Made by a program: the position numbers and the translations under genes. Of a DNA stretch of 9,941 nucleotides, positions 1 through 6,508 are shown in pieces; the first letter of the stretch is position 1; each line of letters opens with the position of its first letter. Source of the stretch: Anaerolineales bacterium (GTDB lineage Bacteria; Chloroflexota; Anaerolineae; B4-G1; DUEL01); the NCBI GenBank assembly GCA_015662065.1, contig DQUX01000365.1, forward strand, positions 1-9,941, read 5' to 3'. The notes under the pieces are model-generated. The model saw nothing but the letters and a program-made list of their open reading frames with translations, was not told the origin of the DNA and made no database searches.

Positions 1-902
1 CCGCCATCGCCCGGGCCGAGCTCCTCCAAGAGCTTCTGAGCCGCCCGGTCGCCCCGCCCCAACCGGTGCGGCGGGAGCGATGGCAGCGGGTGGGCTGGAC
101 CGTGCAGCGGCTCGTCGTCGGCCTGCTGCTGCTCCTGACCATCTTCGCCCCGATGGTGATCCCCCTGCCCCTTTTCAGCACCCCGCCCGCCCCGGCCGCG
201 GACATCCTCTTCCAGGCCATCCAGCAAGCGACCGGGCCGGACGTCCCGATTATGGTGGCCTTCGAGTACGGGCCGGCGGAGGCGGACGAGATGGATCGGG
301 TGGCCGAACCCATCCTGCGCCACCTGCTCGAGCAGGGGAGCCGCCTGGTGGTGGTGAGCACCCGCCCCGAGGGGCCCGCCGTCGCCCAGGCCCTCCTGAC
401 GGCGCTGACGTCGGAAGAGGAGCGGAGCCGCCGGGTGGCAAACCTGGGTTACCAACCGGGGCAGGCCACCGGCATTCAGGACCTGCTGACCGGCCCGGAC
501 CAACGGACGGAGATCAACACGGGGCTACCGGCAGCCCAGACCGACGCGATGAGGGGGGTGCACACCGCCGCGGATGTCGCTATGATCGTGGTGCTGGCCG
601 CCCAGCCCGACGACCTGCGCGCCTGGGTGGAGCAGACCTCCCTGACCCACCCCGACCTCCCGCTAGTGGCCGGGGTCAGCGCCCGGGTGGAGCCGCTGGC
701 CACACCTTACTTGGACCCCGGAACCGGGCAGTTGCAGGGGCTGGTATCCGGCCTGATCGGCGCCACCGCGTACGAGGAACAACTGGGCACGGGCGGACGG
801 GCCGGTTTCTACCTGAACTCATTGGGCGTGGCCCAATTGGGGATGGTGGCGCTGATGCTGCTGGGCGGGCTCATTTTCCTGGCAGGAGGACGCAGACGAT
901 GA
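1..902 (+). CDS. Membrane-anchored protein with extracytoplasmic alpha/beta domain (5' partial, uncharacterised)
   Basis: Not assigned to a named family. The frame is open from base 3, so the gene very likely starts upstream. A GTG at 66 could be a start but has no Shine-Dalgarno sequence, and the 21 residues before it look like real protein (a helix, then a Pro-rich link). Counting from that GTG: a basic stretch at 2-15, a transmembrane segment at about 17-37, an outside-facing domain at about 45-240 and a second transmembrane segment at about 256-273 ending GGRRR. The middle domain alternates hydrophobic strands (VPIMVAFEY, RLVVVST, VAMIVVLAA, LPLVAGVSA) with amphipathic helices, as in a Rossmann-like fold, and contains a GYQPGQATGI loop at 128-137. 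Both ends should face the cytoplasm. The stop overlaps the next start (ATGA, 899-902), which suggests translational coupling and a joint role with the next membrane protein. Function unknown. Confidence 0.8.
   Translation, partial: AIARAELLQELLSRPVAPPQPVRRERWQRVGWTVQRLVVGLLLLLTIFAPMVIPLPLFSTPPAPAADILFQAIQQATGPDVPIMVAFEYGPAEADEMDRVAEPILRHLLEQGSRLVVVSTRPEGPAVAQALLTALTSEEERSRRVANLGYQPGQATGIQDLLTGPDQRTEINTGLPAAQTDAMRGVHTAADVAMIVVLAAQPDDLRAWVEQTSLTHPDLPLVAGVSARVEPLATPYLDPGTGQLQGLVSGLIGATAYEEQLGTGGRAGFYLNSLGVAQLGMVALMLLGGLIFLAGGRRR
884..890 (+). promoter_or_regulatory. Ribosome binding site for the 899 start
   Basis: AGGAGGA lies inside the 3' end of the preceding gene, with GGAGG ending 9 bases before the ATG at 899. 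This fixes the start of the polytopic membrane protein at 899. The same frame is open much further upstream, but that part only shadows the first gene. Confidence 0.75.
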
Positions 903-1573
903 CGTTGGACCTGATCGGGGTGGCAGTCGGTATGCTGCTGACGGTCTTGATCCTCAGCTATCTCATCTTCGGCGACAACCCGCTCTACCGGCTGGCCTTG
1001 CACCTGCTTGTCGGAGCGACGGTAGGCTACGGGGTCGCCGTCACCACCACCACCCTCTTCCTGCAGACGATCCTCCCGGCCCTCCAGGGGGGCACGGCCG
1101 AGCGATACGGCATGGTGATCCCCCTCATTCTGGGATTGCTGATGCTCTTCAAAGGCTTTCCCCGCTGGGCCACCCTGGGCAACCTGTCCACCGCCTTTCT
1201 CATCGGCGTGGGAGCGGCGGTGGTGACCGCCAGTGCGCTCCTGGGGACCATCCTGCCCCAGGTCACCGCCTCCGGCCGCCTCTCCGACTGGCTGAGCATG
1301 GGCTCCCCCGGGCTGGTGAACGGCCTGCTGGTGGCCGGCGGCACGATCTGCGCCCTCCTGGCGTTCGCCTTCACCCTCCCCCGCCGCCGCGCCCTGCGGG
1401 GTCTGTGGAACAGCACTGTGGGGGTGGCCGGGCGTATCGGGCGGGTCTTCCTGCTATCCGCCTTTGGCGCCGCCTTCGCCGCTGCCCTCACCGCCAGCCT
1501 CTCCATCCTCATCGGGCGCATCTACGCTATCGTCGAGGGCGTACAGGACCTCTTACATCTGCTGGGAGGATAG
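899..1573 (+). CDS. Polytopic membrane protein, MutL-cluster partner (uncharacterised)
   Basis: A 224-residue, very hydrophobic protein with about six membrane segments: roughly 4-24, 30-57, 72-86, 95-120, 137-160 and 183-206. Notable stretches are the NPLYRLALHLLVGATVGYG region (27-45), with a His inside a helix, and the loop KGFPRWATLGNLSTAFLIGVG (85-105). A basic patch PRRRALRGLW at 161-170 probably faces the cytoplasm. The ATG start is chosen from its ribosome site and the 4-base ATGA overlap with the previous gene; upstream frame extension has no membrane-protein character. The last codons (GGA GGA TAG) double as the ribosome site of the MutL-like gene. I do not recognise a transporter or enzyme family. 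Its place between a membrane-anchored protein and a cytoplasmic ATPase suggests a membrane complex subunit, which is inference. Confidence 0.88.
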   Translation: MTLDLIGVAVGMLLTVLILSYLIFGDNPLYRLALHLLVGATVGYGVAVTTTTLFLQTILPALQGGTAERYGMVIPLILGLLMLFKGFPRWATLGNLSTAFLIGVGAAVVTASALLGTILPQVTASGRLSDWLSMGSPGLVNGLLVAGGTICALLAFAFTLPRRRALRGLWNSTVGVAGRIGRVFLLSAFGAAFAAALTASLSILIGRIYAIVEGVQDLLHLLGG

Positions 1574-1575
1574 AC
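1564..1575 (+). promoter_or_regulatory. Ribosome site embedded in stop region, copy 1
   Basis: GGGAGGATAGAC covers the last two Gly codons and the TAG stop of the membrane protein gene, and serves as the ribosome site for the ATG at 1583. The spacing from GGAGG is rather long, about 13 bases. An identical 12-base string occurs at the next junction (3331-3342). Confidence 0.65.
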
Positions 1576-1582
1576 AGAGCGT

Positions 1583-3340
1583 ATGGCCACAGAGCAGGGC
1601 ATCGGTTCAATCCTGGTCGTTGACTGTGGCACCGTGCTGACCAAGGCGGTGCTGCTGGACCGGGTGGACGGCGCCTACCGCTTCGTGGCGCGCGGCGAGG
1701 CACTGACTACGATCGAGCCCCCGTGGCAAGACATCGCTCTGGGGGTCCAACACGCCATCGAACAGATCGAGGACATCACCGGCTGGGTCCTGCTGGACGG
1801 GCAACATCGCTTGATCACCCCCCAGAAAAATGGCATCCGGGGGGTAGACGCTATGGTGGCCACCAGCAGCGCTGCGCGCCCCATCCGAGTGATGCTGGCG
1901 GGGCTGGTGCCGGAGCTGAGCCTCGCCAGCGCGATGCGGGCCGTGTCGGGCACCTACACCACCGTGGAGGGGTTCATCACCCAGGACCCCGCCCGCGGGA
2001 TGTCTGAAGAGGAGCAGGTACAGCTCATCCTGAAACACCGGCCCGACGTGATCTGCATCGCCGGTGGCACAGATGGCGGAGCCGTCATCCCGGTGCTGGA
2101 GATGGTGCGGACGGCGGCGCTGGCCAGCTCGATGATGGAGGAGAAAGAGCGGCCCCGCCTCCTGTTCGCCGGCAACACAGCCCTGCGCCAGCGCGTGGTG
2201 GACATCGCGGGGGGGCAGATGGAGGTCTACTCCGTAGATAACGTCCGCCCGACGCTGGACTCCGAGAACCCGGCCGGGGTGCAGGCAGAGATGGACGATC
2301 TATATCAAGAGCAGCACCTGGGAGCCCTGCCGGGGGTCGGGATCCTCAACCAATGGAGCAGCCTGCCCCTCCTCCCCACCGCCACAGCCTTCGCCCGGAT
2401 CGTCCAGTACCTCTGGTATCTGGATGAATCCCCAAAAGGGACGCTGGGGATCGACCTGGGTGCGGCCCAAACCACCGTGGCGGCGGTCTTCGGCGGGCGG
2501 CTCTTCGTCACCGTCCGGGGCGATGTGGGCTCCGTCTACGGTAGTCAGCGCATCCTGGCGAAGCGAGGGGCCGAATCCATCGCCCGCTGGGTGCCCGCCC
2601 TCATCACGCCGGAGGAGGTGGTGGGCATGCTGCTCAACCGGGAGATGCATCCCGGCAGCATACCCGAGGAGGTCCTGGAACTACGGCTGGAGCAAGCGGT
2701 GGCGCGAGAGGCCATCCGCGAGGCGCTCCAGACCGCCCGGCCCGGCTGGCGACCCGGAAGCGCCCAACCCTACCCCCGGCTGACCCCCCTGTTCGACCCG
2801 ATCCTGGTCAGCGGTGGCGTTCTGTCGGGAGCCCCCCGCCCCGGTCAAGTGGCCCTGATGGTGCTGGACGCCGTCGAGCCTATCGGGGTGAGCACGCTCC
2901 TGCTGGATACGCACGGCCTGGCACCCGGGCTGGGGGCCGCGGCCGGCCTGAAGCCGCTGGCAACGGTAGAAACCCTCGACGGCGGAGGGATTGTCAACCT
3001 GGCAACGACCATCGTCCCTGTGGGGACGGCGCGGAAAGGGGAGATCGTCCTTCACGTCCGCATCCGGTACCAGGACGGAGGCACGCTGGAGGTGGAGGTG
3101 CCCTATGGATCGCTGGAAGCCCTCCCCCTGCCGCCCGGTCAGGAGGCGGTGTTGGAGCTACGCCCCCGCGCCCGCTTCGATGTGGGGTTGGGCGGGCCCG
3201 GCAAAGGGGGTAAGCAGCGGGTCCGGGGCGGGCTGGCGGGGCTGATCGTCGACGCCCGCGGCCGGCCTCTCCAACTTCCCTCCACCCCCCAGGAGCGACA
3301 GACTCAGGTTCAGCAATGGTTGTGGGACGTGGGAGGATAG
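1583..3340 (+). CDS. MutL-like (GlmL family) ASKHA-fold ATPase
   Basis: A 585-residue protein resembling MutL/GlmL, encoded beside glutamate mutase subunits in clostridia and classed with actin/Hsp70/hexokinase-like ATPases. The N-terminal phosphate motif is LVVDCGTVLTKAVLLD (11-26). A second nucleotide-fold motif, LGIDLGAAQTTVAAVFGG, lies at 288-305. Other family-like blocks are ATSSAARPIRVMLAGLVPELS (93-113), DVICIAGGTDGGAVIPVLE (155-173) and the adenosine-site-like ILVSGGVLSGAPRPGQ (407-422). Family members I remember are about 460 residues, so the last 120 or so are an extension: a beta-rich segment at 487-530, then a Gly/basic stretch at 535-550. No signal peptide or membrane helix is visible, so it should be cytoplasmic. 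No mutase subunit (MutS/MutE) lies in the window, so a glutamate mutase role is doubtful; ATP-driven work with the neighbouring membrane proteins is a better inference. Family call fairly sure, function open. Confidence 0.85.
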   Translation: MATEQGIGSILVVDCGTVLTKAVLLDRVDGAYRFVARGEALTTIEPPWQDIALGVQHAIEQIEDITGWVLLDGQHRLITPQKNGIRGVDAMVATSSAARPIRVMLAGLVPELSLASAMRAVSGTYTTVEGFITQDPARGMSEEEQVQLILKHRPDVICIAGGTDGGAVIPVLEMVRTAALASSMMEEKERPRLLFAGNTALRQRVVDIAGGQMEVYSVDNVRPTLDSENPAGVQAEMDDLYQEQHLGALPGVGILNQWSSLPLLPTATAFARIVQYLWYLDESPKGTLGIDLGAAQTTVAAVFGGRLFVTVRGDVGSVYGSQRILAKRGAESIARWVPALITPEEVVGMLLNREMHPGSIPEEVLELRLEQAVAREAIREALQTARPGWRPGSAQPYPRLTPLFDPILVSGGVLSGAPRPGQVALMVLDAVEPIGVSTLLLDTHGLAPGLGAAAGLKPLATVETLDGGGIVNLATTIVPVGTARKGEIVLHVRIRYQDGGTLEVEVPYGSLEALPLPPGQEAVLELRPRARFDVGLGGPGKGGKQRVRGGLAGLIVDARGRPLQLPSTPQERQTQVQQWLWDVGG

Positions 3341-3342
3341 AC
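3331..3342 (+). promoter_or_regulatory. Ribosome site embedded in stop region, copy 2
   Basis: GGGAGGATAGAC again overlaps the last two Gly codons and the TAG of the upstream gene. GGAGG sits 8 bases before the ATG at 3345, a good spacing. It supports that start and coupled translation with the MutL-like ATPase. Confidence 0.75.
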
Positions 3343-3344
3343 CG

Positions 3345-4409
3345 ATGCGCTTCTACCCCCCCCAGACCGTTGTCTCGCCTTTGACCCTGATCCGTCGGGA
3401 GCGTCCTTTGCCGGCACCGGGGGAGATTCTGGTGCGCGAGGGAGAACGGGTGGACCCGGTTCACGTCATCGGTCGTGCCCGCGTGCCGGGCGAGTTCCGC
3501 ATCGTCAACATCGCGCGAAGCCTGAATATCCCTGCCCGCGCCGTCCGTCGCTACCTGAAGGTGAAACTCAACCAGGAGGTCAAGCGAGGGCAGGTCCTCG
3601 CCGCCCGGGGGGGACTGGTAGGGCAGACCTGCCGCTCTCCCATCGACGGCGAGGTGGCCGCCGCCGGCGGCGGACGGGTCATCATCAAGGCCCCGCCCCG
3701 GGAGGTGGAGGTCCGCGCCGGCTACTACGGCACAGTGGCTCGGGTCGTCCCGGACCAGGGCGTGATCATCCAGGTCTCCGGCACCCTGATCCAGGGAGCG
3801 TGGGGAAACGAACAGGAGGGCGTCGGCGTCCTGCGCACGACGGTGGAGAAGCCGGAAGAGGCCCTCCAGGGCGAGAGCGTCAACGGCTCTTGCCGGGGCA
3901 CCATCCTGGTCGGTGGTTCCGGCCTGGACCGGGAGGTCCTGGAGCGCGCGTTGGAATTGCAGGTTCGGGGGATCATCGTGGGCGGCATCCCTCCGGAGCT
4001 GTTGGAGAAGGTGTGGGAACTGCCCTTTCCGCTGATCGCGACGGAGGGCATCGGCGCGGTCCCGATGTCCGCCCGCATCTTCCAATTGCTCTCCACCCAC
4101 GATGGGCGAGAGGCCGTCATCGACGGGCGCTTCCGGAGTCGGTTGAAAGCCCTCCGGCCGGAGATCATCATCCCCCTGCCGGCAGAGCCGGGGACGGACC
4201 GGCTGCGGTTCCAAGACGCCCCCCTACAGGTGGGCGACCGGGTGCGGGCAGTGCGCGCACCCCACACCGGCGTGACGGGCACCGTGCTGGACCTGCCAAT
4301 CACGGCGCGTACGGCCACAGGCGCGCGCCTCCCGGCAGCTAAGGTGCAACCGGAGAACGGGAAGGACCCCCTCCTGATCCCGGTGGTCAATCTGGAGGTC
4401 CTGCGCTAG
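3345..4409 (+). CDS. Barrel-sandwich/KOW-like cytoplasmic protein of the MutL cluster (uncharacterised)
   Basis: A 354-residue soluble protein with no signal peptide or membrane helix. Residues 26-50 (GEILVREGERVDPVHVIGRA and following) and 73-115 (NQEVKRGQVLA, then SPIDGEVAAAGGGRVII) look like half-motifs of a biotinyl/lipoyl-type barrel-sandwich hybrid, as also found in RnfC-like proteins. The turn reads SPIDGEV with no MKM lysine, so it is not expected to carry biotin or lipoate. Residues 185-250 form an alpha/beta unit (RGTILVGGSGLDREVLERAL, then RGIIVGGIP, then PLIATEGIGAVPMSARIFQLL). Residues 296-318 (GDRVRAVRAPHTGVTGTVLDLP) resemble a KOW motif, which in other proteins binds RNA or protein. 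The gene starts 4 bases after the MutL-like stop with an ideal ribosome site. It probably works with that ATPase. The domain calls are by eye and the function is unknown. Confidence 0.85.
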   Translation: MRFYPPQTVVSPLTLIRRERPLPAPGEILVREGERVDPVHVIGRARVPGEFRIVNIARSLNIPARAVRRYLKVKLNQEVKRGQVLAARGGLVGQTCRSPIDGEVAAAGGGRVIIKAPPREVEVRAGYYGTVARVVPDQGVIIQVSGTLIQGAWGNEQEGVGVLRTTVEKPEEALQGESVNGSCRGTILVGGSGLDREVLERALELQVRGIIVGGIPPELLEKVWELPFPLIATEGIGAVPMSARIFQLLSTHDGREAVIDGRFRSRLKALRPEIIIPLPAEPGTDRLRFQDAPLQVGDRVRAVRAPHTGVTGTVLDLPITARTATGARLPAAKVQPENGKDPLLIPVVNLEVLR

Positions 4410-4428
4410 GGCCCACCATCCCAACCTT

Positions 4429-4454
4429 CGCCGGTCGTCCGAGGAGGGCCGGCG
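4429..4454 (+). other. Possible small hairpin before the 4468 gene
   Basis: CGCCGG (4429-4434) can pair with CCGGCG (4449-4454), leaving a 14-base loop and ending next to the GGAGG ribosome site at 4455-4459. There is no T-run, so it is not a convincing terminator. It may be chance in GC-rich DNA. Confidence 0.25.
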
Positions 4455-4467
4455 GGAGGAGGCGAGC

Positions 4468-5037
4468 ATGGAGAACATGGACCTGAGTCTGGAGGAGATG
4501 GAAGAGGTCGAAGAGGGGGACGAACGGCAGAACCGCACCTTCATCCTCCTGGTGGGAATTATGGGCGGCCTACTTCTGATCGGCATCATCGCCTTCTGCG
4601 CCTGGGTGTTGCTCGTCGGGCGGGGCATGATCGGAGGGCAGGCAGCCATCCCCCCCACCGCCACGGTTGTGGAGGGGGTGGCGGCGGCGGAAGCGACGGC
4701 CACCGCCGAGGCGATAACGCCACCGGAGGTCACCCCCGAGGCGACAGAGACGGAGGCGGCACCATCCCCCACACCGACGGCAACATCGCGGCCAAGCCCC
4801 AGCCCCACCCCCACACCGGAGGCGACCCGACCCGGGACGCCGGTTGGCGCTGCCCAGGTGACGCCCACCATCGGCCCAGCCCGCACACCACGGCCGACGA
4901 CCCCCACCATCACCAGGACCCCGGCGACGGCCTCCGCTCCCGCCGAAACCGGCATCGGGGCCTTCACAGCCGTGATCCTGGCTACAGGGCTCCTCCTGCT
5001 CCTGATCGTCGCCCGTCGATTGCGCACCGCCCACTGA
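4468..5037 (+). CDS. Small two-helix membrane protein with acidic head and Thr/Pro-rich linker
   Basis: A 189-residue protein with no recognised family. Residues 1-20 contain ten Glu/Asp. A membrane segment follows at about 25-50 (starting FILLVGIMGGLLLIGIIAFC), then a low-complexity linker at about 60-158 rich in Thr, Pro, Ala and Glu, then a second hydrophobic segment at 165-182 ending in the basic tail ARRLRTAH. The junction PAETGIGAF (158-166), then a helix, then RR, looks like a cell-surface sorting tail (LPxTG-type), but the motif is not canonical and the protein has an N-terminal anchor rather than a cleavable signal. Predicted topology is N-in, linker outside, C-in. The ATG at 4468 has GGAGG 8 bases upstream; Met4 is a weaker alternative. 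It lies 58 bases after the MutL cluster in the same direction, so it may be co-transcribed. The linker could span the envelope or be glycosylated, which is inference. Confidence 0.85.
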   Translation: MENMDLSLEEMEEVEEGDERQNRTFILLVGIMGGLLLIGIIAFCAWVLLVGRGMIGGQAAIPPTATVVEGVAAAEATATAEAITPPEVTPEATETEAAPSPTPTATSRPSPSPTPTPEATRPGTPVGAAQVTPTIGPARTPRPTTPTITRTPATASAPAETGIGAFTAVILATGLLLLLIVARRLRTAH

Positions 5038-5052
5038 GCACCTGTCGGTCCG

Positions 5053-5100
5053 AAAAAACAAGGGCGCCGACGTGCGGACTCGGGTCCGCCGTTGGCGTCT
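5053..5100 (-). terminator. Strong hairpin with U-run on the minus strand
   Basis: The stem CGCCGACG-T-GCGGAC (5065-5079) pairs with GTCCGC-CGTTGGCG (5084-5097), with one bulged T, one G-T wobble and a TCGG loop. Bases 5062-5064 extend it to 5100 with wobbles. On the minus strand the stem is followed directly by TTGTTTTTT (complement of 5061-5053), the form of an intrinsic terminator. On the plus strand the following bases are only CTCTCGTG, so termination of the MutL-cluster transcript would be weaker. No minus-strand gene lies to its right in this window. Confidence 0.5.
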
Positions 5101-5125
5101 CTCGTGTCCCGCGAGGAAAGAGAGA
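5098..5125 (+). promoter_or_regulatory. Possible leader hairpin over the ribosome site of the ATPase-regulator gene
   Basis: TCTCTC (5098-5103) can pair with GAGAGA (5120-5125), which ends at the ATG. The ribosome site GAGGAA (5113-5118) then lies in the loop. Alternatively CTCG (5101-5104) pairs with CGAG (5112-5115), directly covering the site. The first pairing competes with the base of the larger hairpin at 5062-5100. Short stems, so speculative. Confidence 0.3.
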
Positions 5126-6460
5126 ATGGAGAACCTGAGCCGCCCCCAAGAACGGGCCTGCGTGGGTGAGCACCTCGCCGATGGTGAATGCTGCGCCGTC
5201 GTCGGCTTGAGCAACACCGGCAAGTCCGCCCTCCTGCGCGGTCTATGCACCCTGGAGGGCCGCCCACCGACGCTGAACGAGGAGACCGCCTCGTTTTTCT
5301 ACATAGACTGCAACCGGATGCTAGACCTCTCCGAGCAGGGGTTCTACGAGGCGATCCTGCGCGCTGTCCGCGCACGGCTGCGGGAGATGGCGGCCCCTCA
5401 GGAACTGATGGAGCGCCTGGAGCAGGCCTACAGGGACGTCGTCGAGCCGCGCAACCCCCTGGCGATCCCCCTGGGCTTCAACGATGGGATGGAGAGGCTT
5501 TGCGAGGCCGGACGCCGGGTGGTGTTCCTTCTAGATGAGTTCGACGAGCCCTTCGGTGCACTGGAGGGCCGGATCTTCCTTAACCTGCGCGCGCTGCGGG
5601 ACCGGTACCGGGAGGGGTTGGTGTACGTCACCGCCACCGCGCGGGCGCTGGAGGAGGTGCGAAACGACCCGGAGACGGCCGAGTTCCGGGAGCTCTTCGC
5701 CGGGCGGGTCTGCATGCTGGGAATGCTGAAAGAGACTGAAGCCCGAGAGGTGATCGCACGGATGGCAACGGAGGAGGGGTTTTCCCTGAGCAAACAGGAG
5801 GTCCACTTCATCGCCCGCGCGGCCGGGGGGCACCCCGGGCTCCTGAGGGGGATCGCTCGGCTTCTCATCCGCGCCCAGGCCGCCGCCCCTCAGACCTATG
5901 AGCGGATGGGCGTCTCGCTGGTGGAGGAGGCCCTGACAGGGGATCAGGTGGTCCGGGGAGAGTGCGACAGGCTGTGGGCCCAGTTGACGCCAGTGGAGCA
6001 AGACGGGTTGCTGGCCCTGAGCCGTGGGGAGGCCCTCGCGAGGGAGGAGAGGGAACATCTCCATCGGCTGGGACTGGTGAACGCCGACGGCGCGATTTTC
6101 GGCACCGCCTTTGCCGCTTTCGTGCGCCAGTGGGGCCAGCGCCGCCCGGACCTGCCCCGGGGGGTCTGGCTGGACGAGGACGCAGGAGAGGTATACGTGG
6201 ACGGCCGCCGCATCCCCGTTCTCACCGACCTAGAATACCGGCTGCTCCAGGTCCTCTACCGCCGTATGGACAAGTTGTGCGACAAGTACCGGCTGGTGGA
6301 GGAGGTCTGGGGGGAATCATACATCGACGAGGTGGACGATGCCCGCATCGAGAAGCTGGTCAGTCGAGTGCGGGCGAAGGTGGAGGAGAACCCCGCCGAC
6401 CCCCGCTACCTGATCACCGTGCGCGGCCGTGGCTACCGGCTGCTGAGCCGCCCGAAGTGA
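5126..6460 (+). CDS. STAND-like ATPase fused to OmpR/PhoB-type winged-helix DNA-binding domain
   Basis: A 444-residue putative regulator. The frame is open to a GTG at 5072, but that falls inside a hairpin. The ATG at 5126 has a GAGGAA ribosome site and gives a normal ATPase N-terminus. Walker A is GLSNTGKS (27-34), Walker B is VVFLLDE (132-138), a sensor-like strand is YVTATARAL (167-175), and GGHPGLLRG (234-242) recalls the GxP region of STAND ATPases. A helical region spans 250-340. The C-terminus (about 347-444) is a winged helix of the OmpR/PhoB class: TDLEYRLLQVLYRR (367-380), recognition-helix region DDARIEKLVSRVRAKV (404-419), and the wing RYLITVRGRGYRLL (427-440). There is no receiver domain, so control by phosphorelay is unlikely; nucleotide state or a bound ligand probably controls DNA binding. 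Target unknown; the nearby hairpins suggest possible self-control or control of neighbours. Domain calls are confident. Confidence 0.9.
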   Translation: MENLSRPQERACVGEHLADGECCAVVGLSNTGKSALLRGLCTLEGRPPTLNEETASFFYIDCNRMLDLSEQGFYEAILRAVRARLREMAAPQELMERLEQAYRDVVEPRNPLAIPLGFNDGMERLCEAGRRVVFLLDEFDEPFGALEGRIFLNLRALRDRYREGLVYVTATARALEEVRNDPETAEFRELFAGRVCMLGMLKETEAREVIARMATEEGFSLSKQEVHFIARAAGGHPGLLRGIARLLIRAQAAAPQTYERMGVSLVEEALTGDQVVRGECDRLWAQLTPVEQDGLLALSRGEALAREEREHLHRLGLVNADGAIFGTAFAAFVRQWGQRRPDLPRGVWLDEDAGEVYVDGRRIPVLTDLEYRLLQVLYRRMDKLCDKYRLVEEVWGESYIDEVDDARIEKLVSRVRAKVEENPADPRYLITVRGRGYRLLSRPK

Positions 6461-6465
6461 TCCGG

Positions 6466-6493
6466 TTGTCAAGAACGACCGATGTGGTATAAT
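6466..6493 (+). promoter_or_regulatory. Sigma70-type promoter of the tRNA gene
   Basis: The -35 box TTGTCA (6466-6471) and a perfect -10 box TATAAT (6488-6493) are separated by 16 bases. Transcription should begin near 6500, a few bases before the mature tRNA 5' end at 6509. This is the clearest promoter in the window. Confidence 0.88.
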
Positions 6494-6508
6494 CTTGTCG
6501 AAGGACGG

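Noticed and set aside
80..898. Plus-strand open frame running into the polytopic membrane gene
   Set aside because: The first part translates to low-complexity Gly/Arg/Pro sequence and overlaps a real gene. Only the part from ATG 899 has a ribosome site and membrane-protein character.
2994..4214. Long minus-strand open frame of 406 codons across the MutL-like and KOW-like genes
   Set aside because: It crosses two well-supported plus-strand genes, is rich in Arg/Pro/Gly/Asp with no motif, and is the usual reverse shadow in GC-rich DNA.
4640..4945. Possible tandem DNA repeats in the Thr/Pro linker region (for example CCCCCACACCG twice)
   Set aside because: The repeats are short and irregular and are explained by low-complexity Thr/Pro codons.
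5072..5125. GTG-initiated extension of the ATPase-regulator by 18 residues
   Set aside because: It lies in a strong hairpin without a ribosome site and encodes an Arg-rich stretch. ATG 5126 is better placed.
4224..5375. Minus-strand open frame of 383 codons over the small membrane protein
   Set aside because: Composition is Val/Gly/Ala/Arg low complexity mirroring the Thr/Pro linker. No ribosome site or domain is visible.
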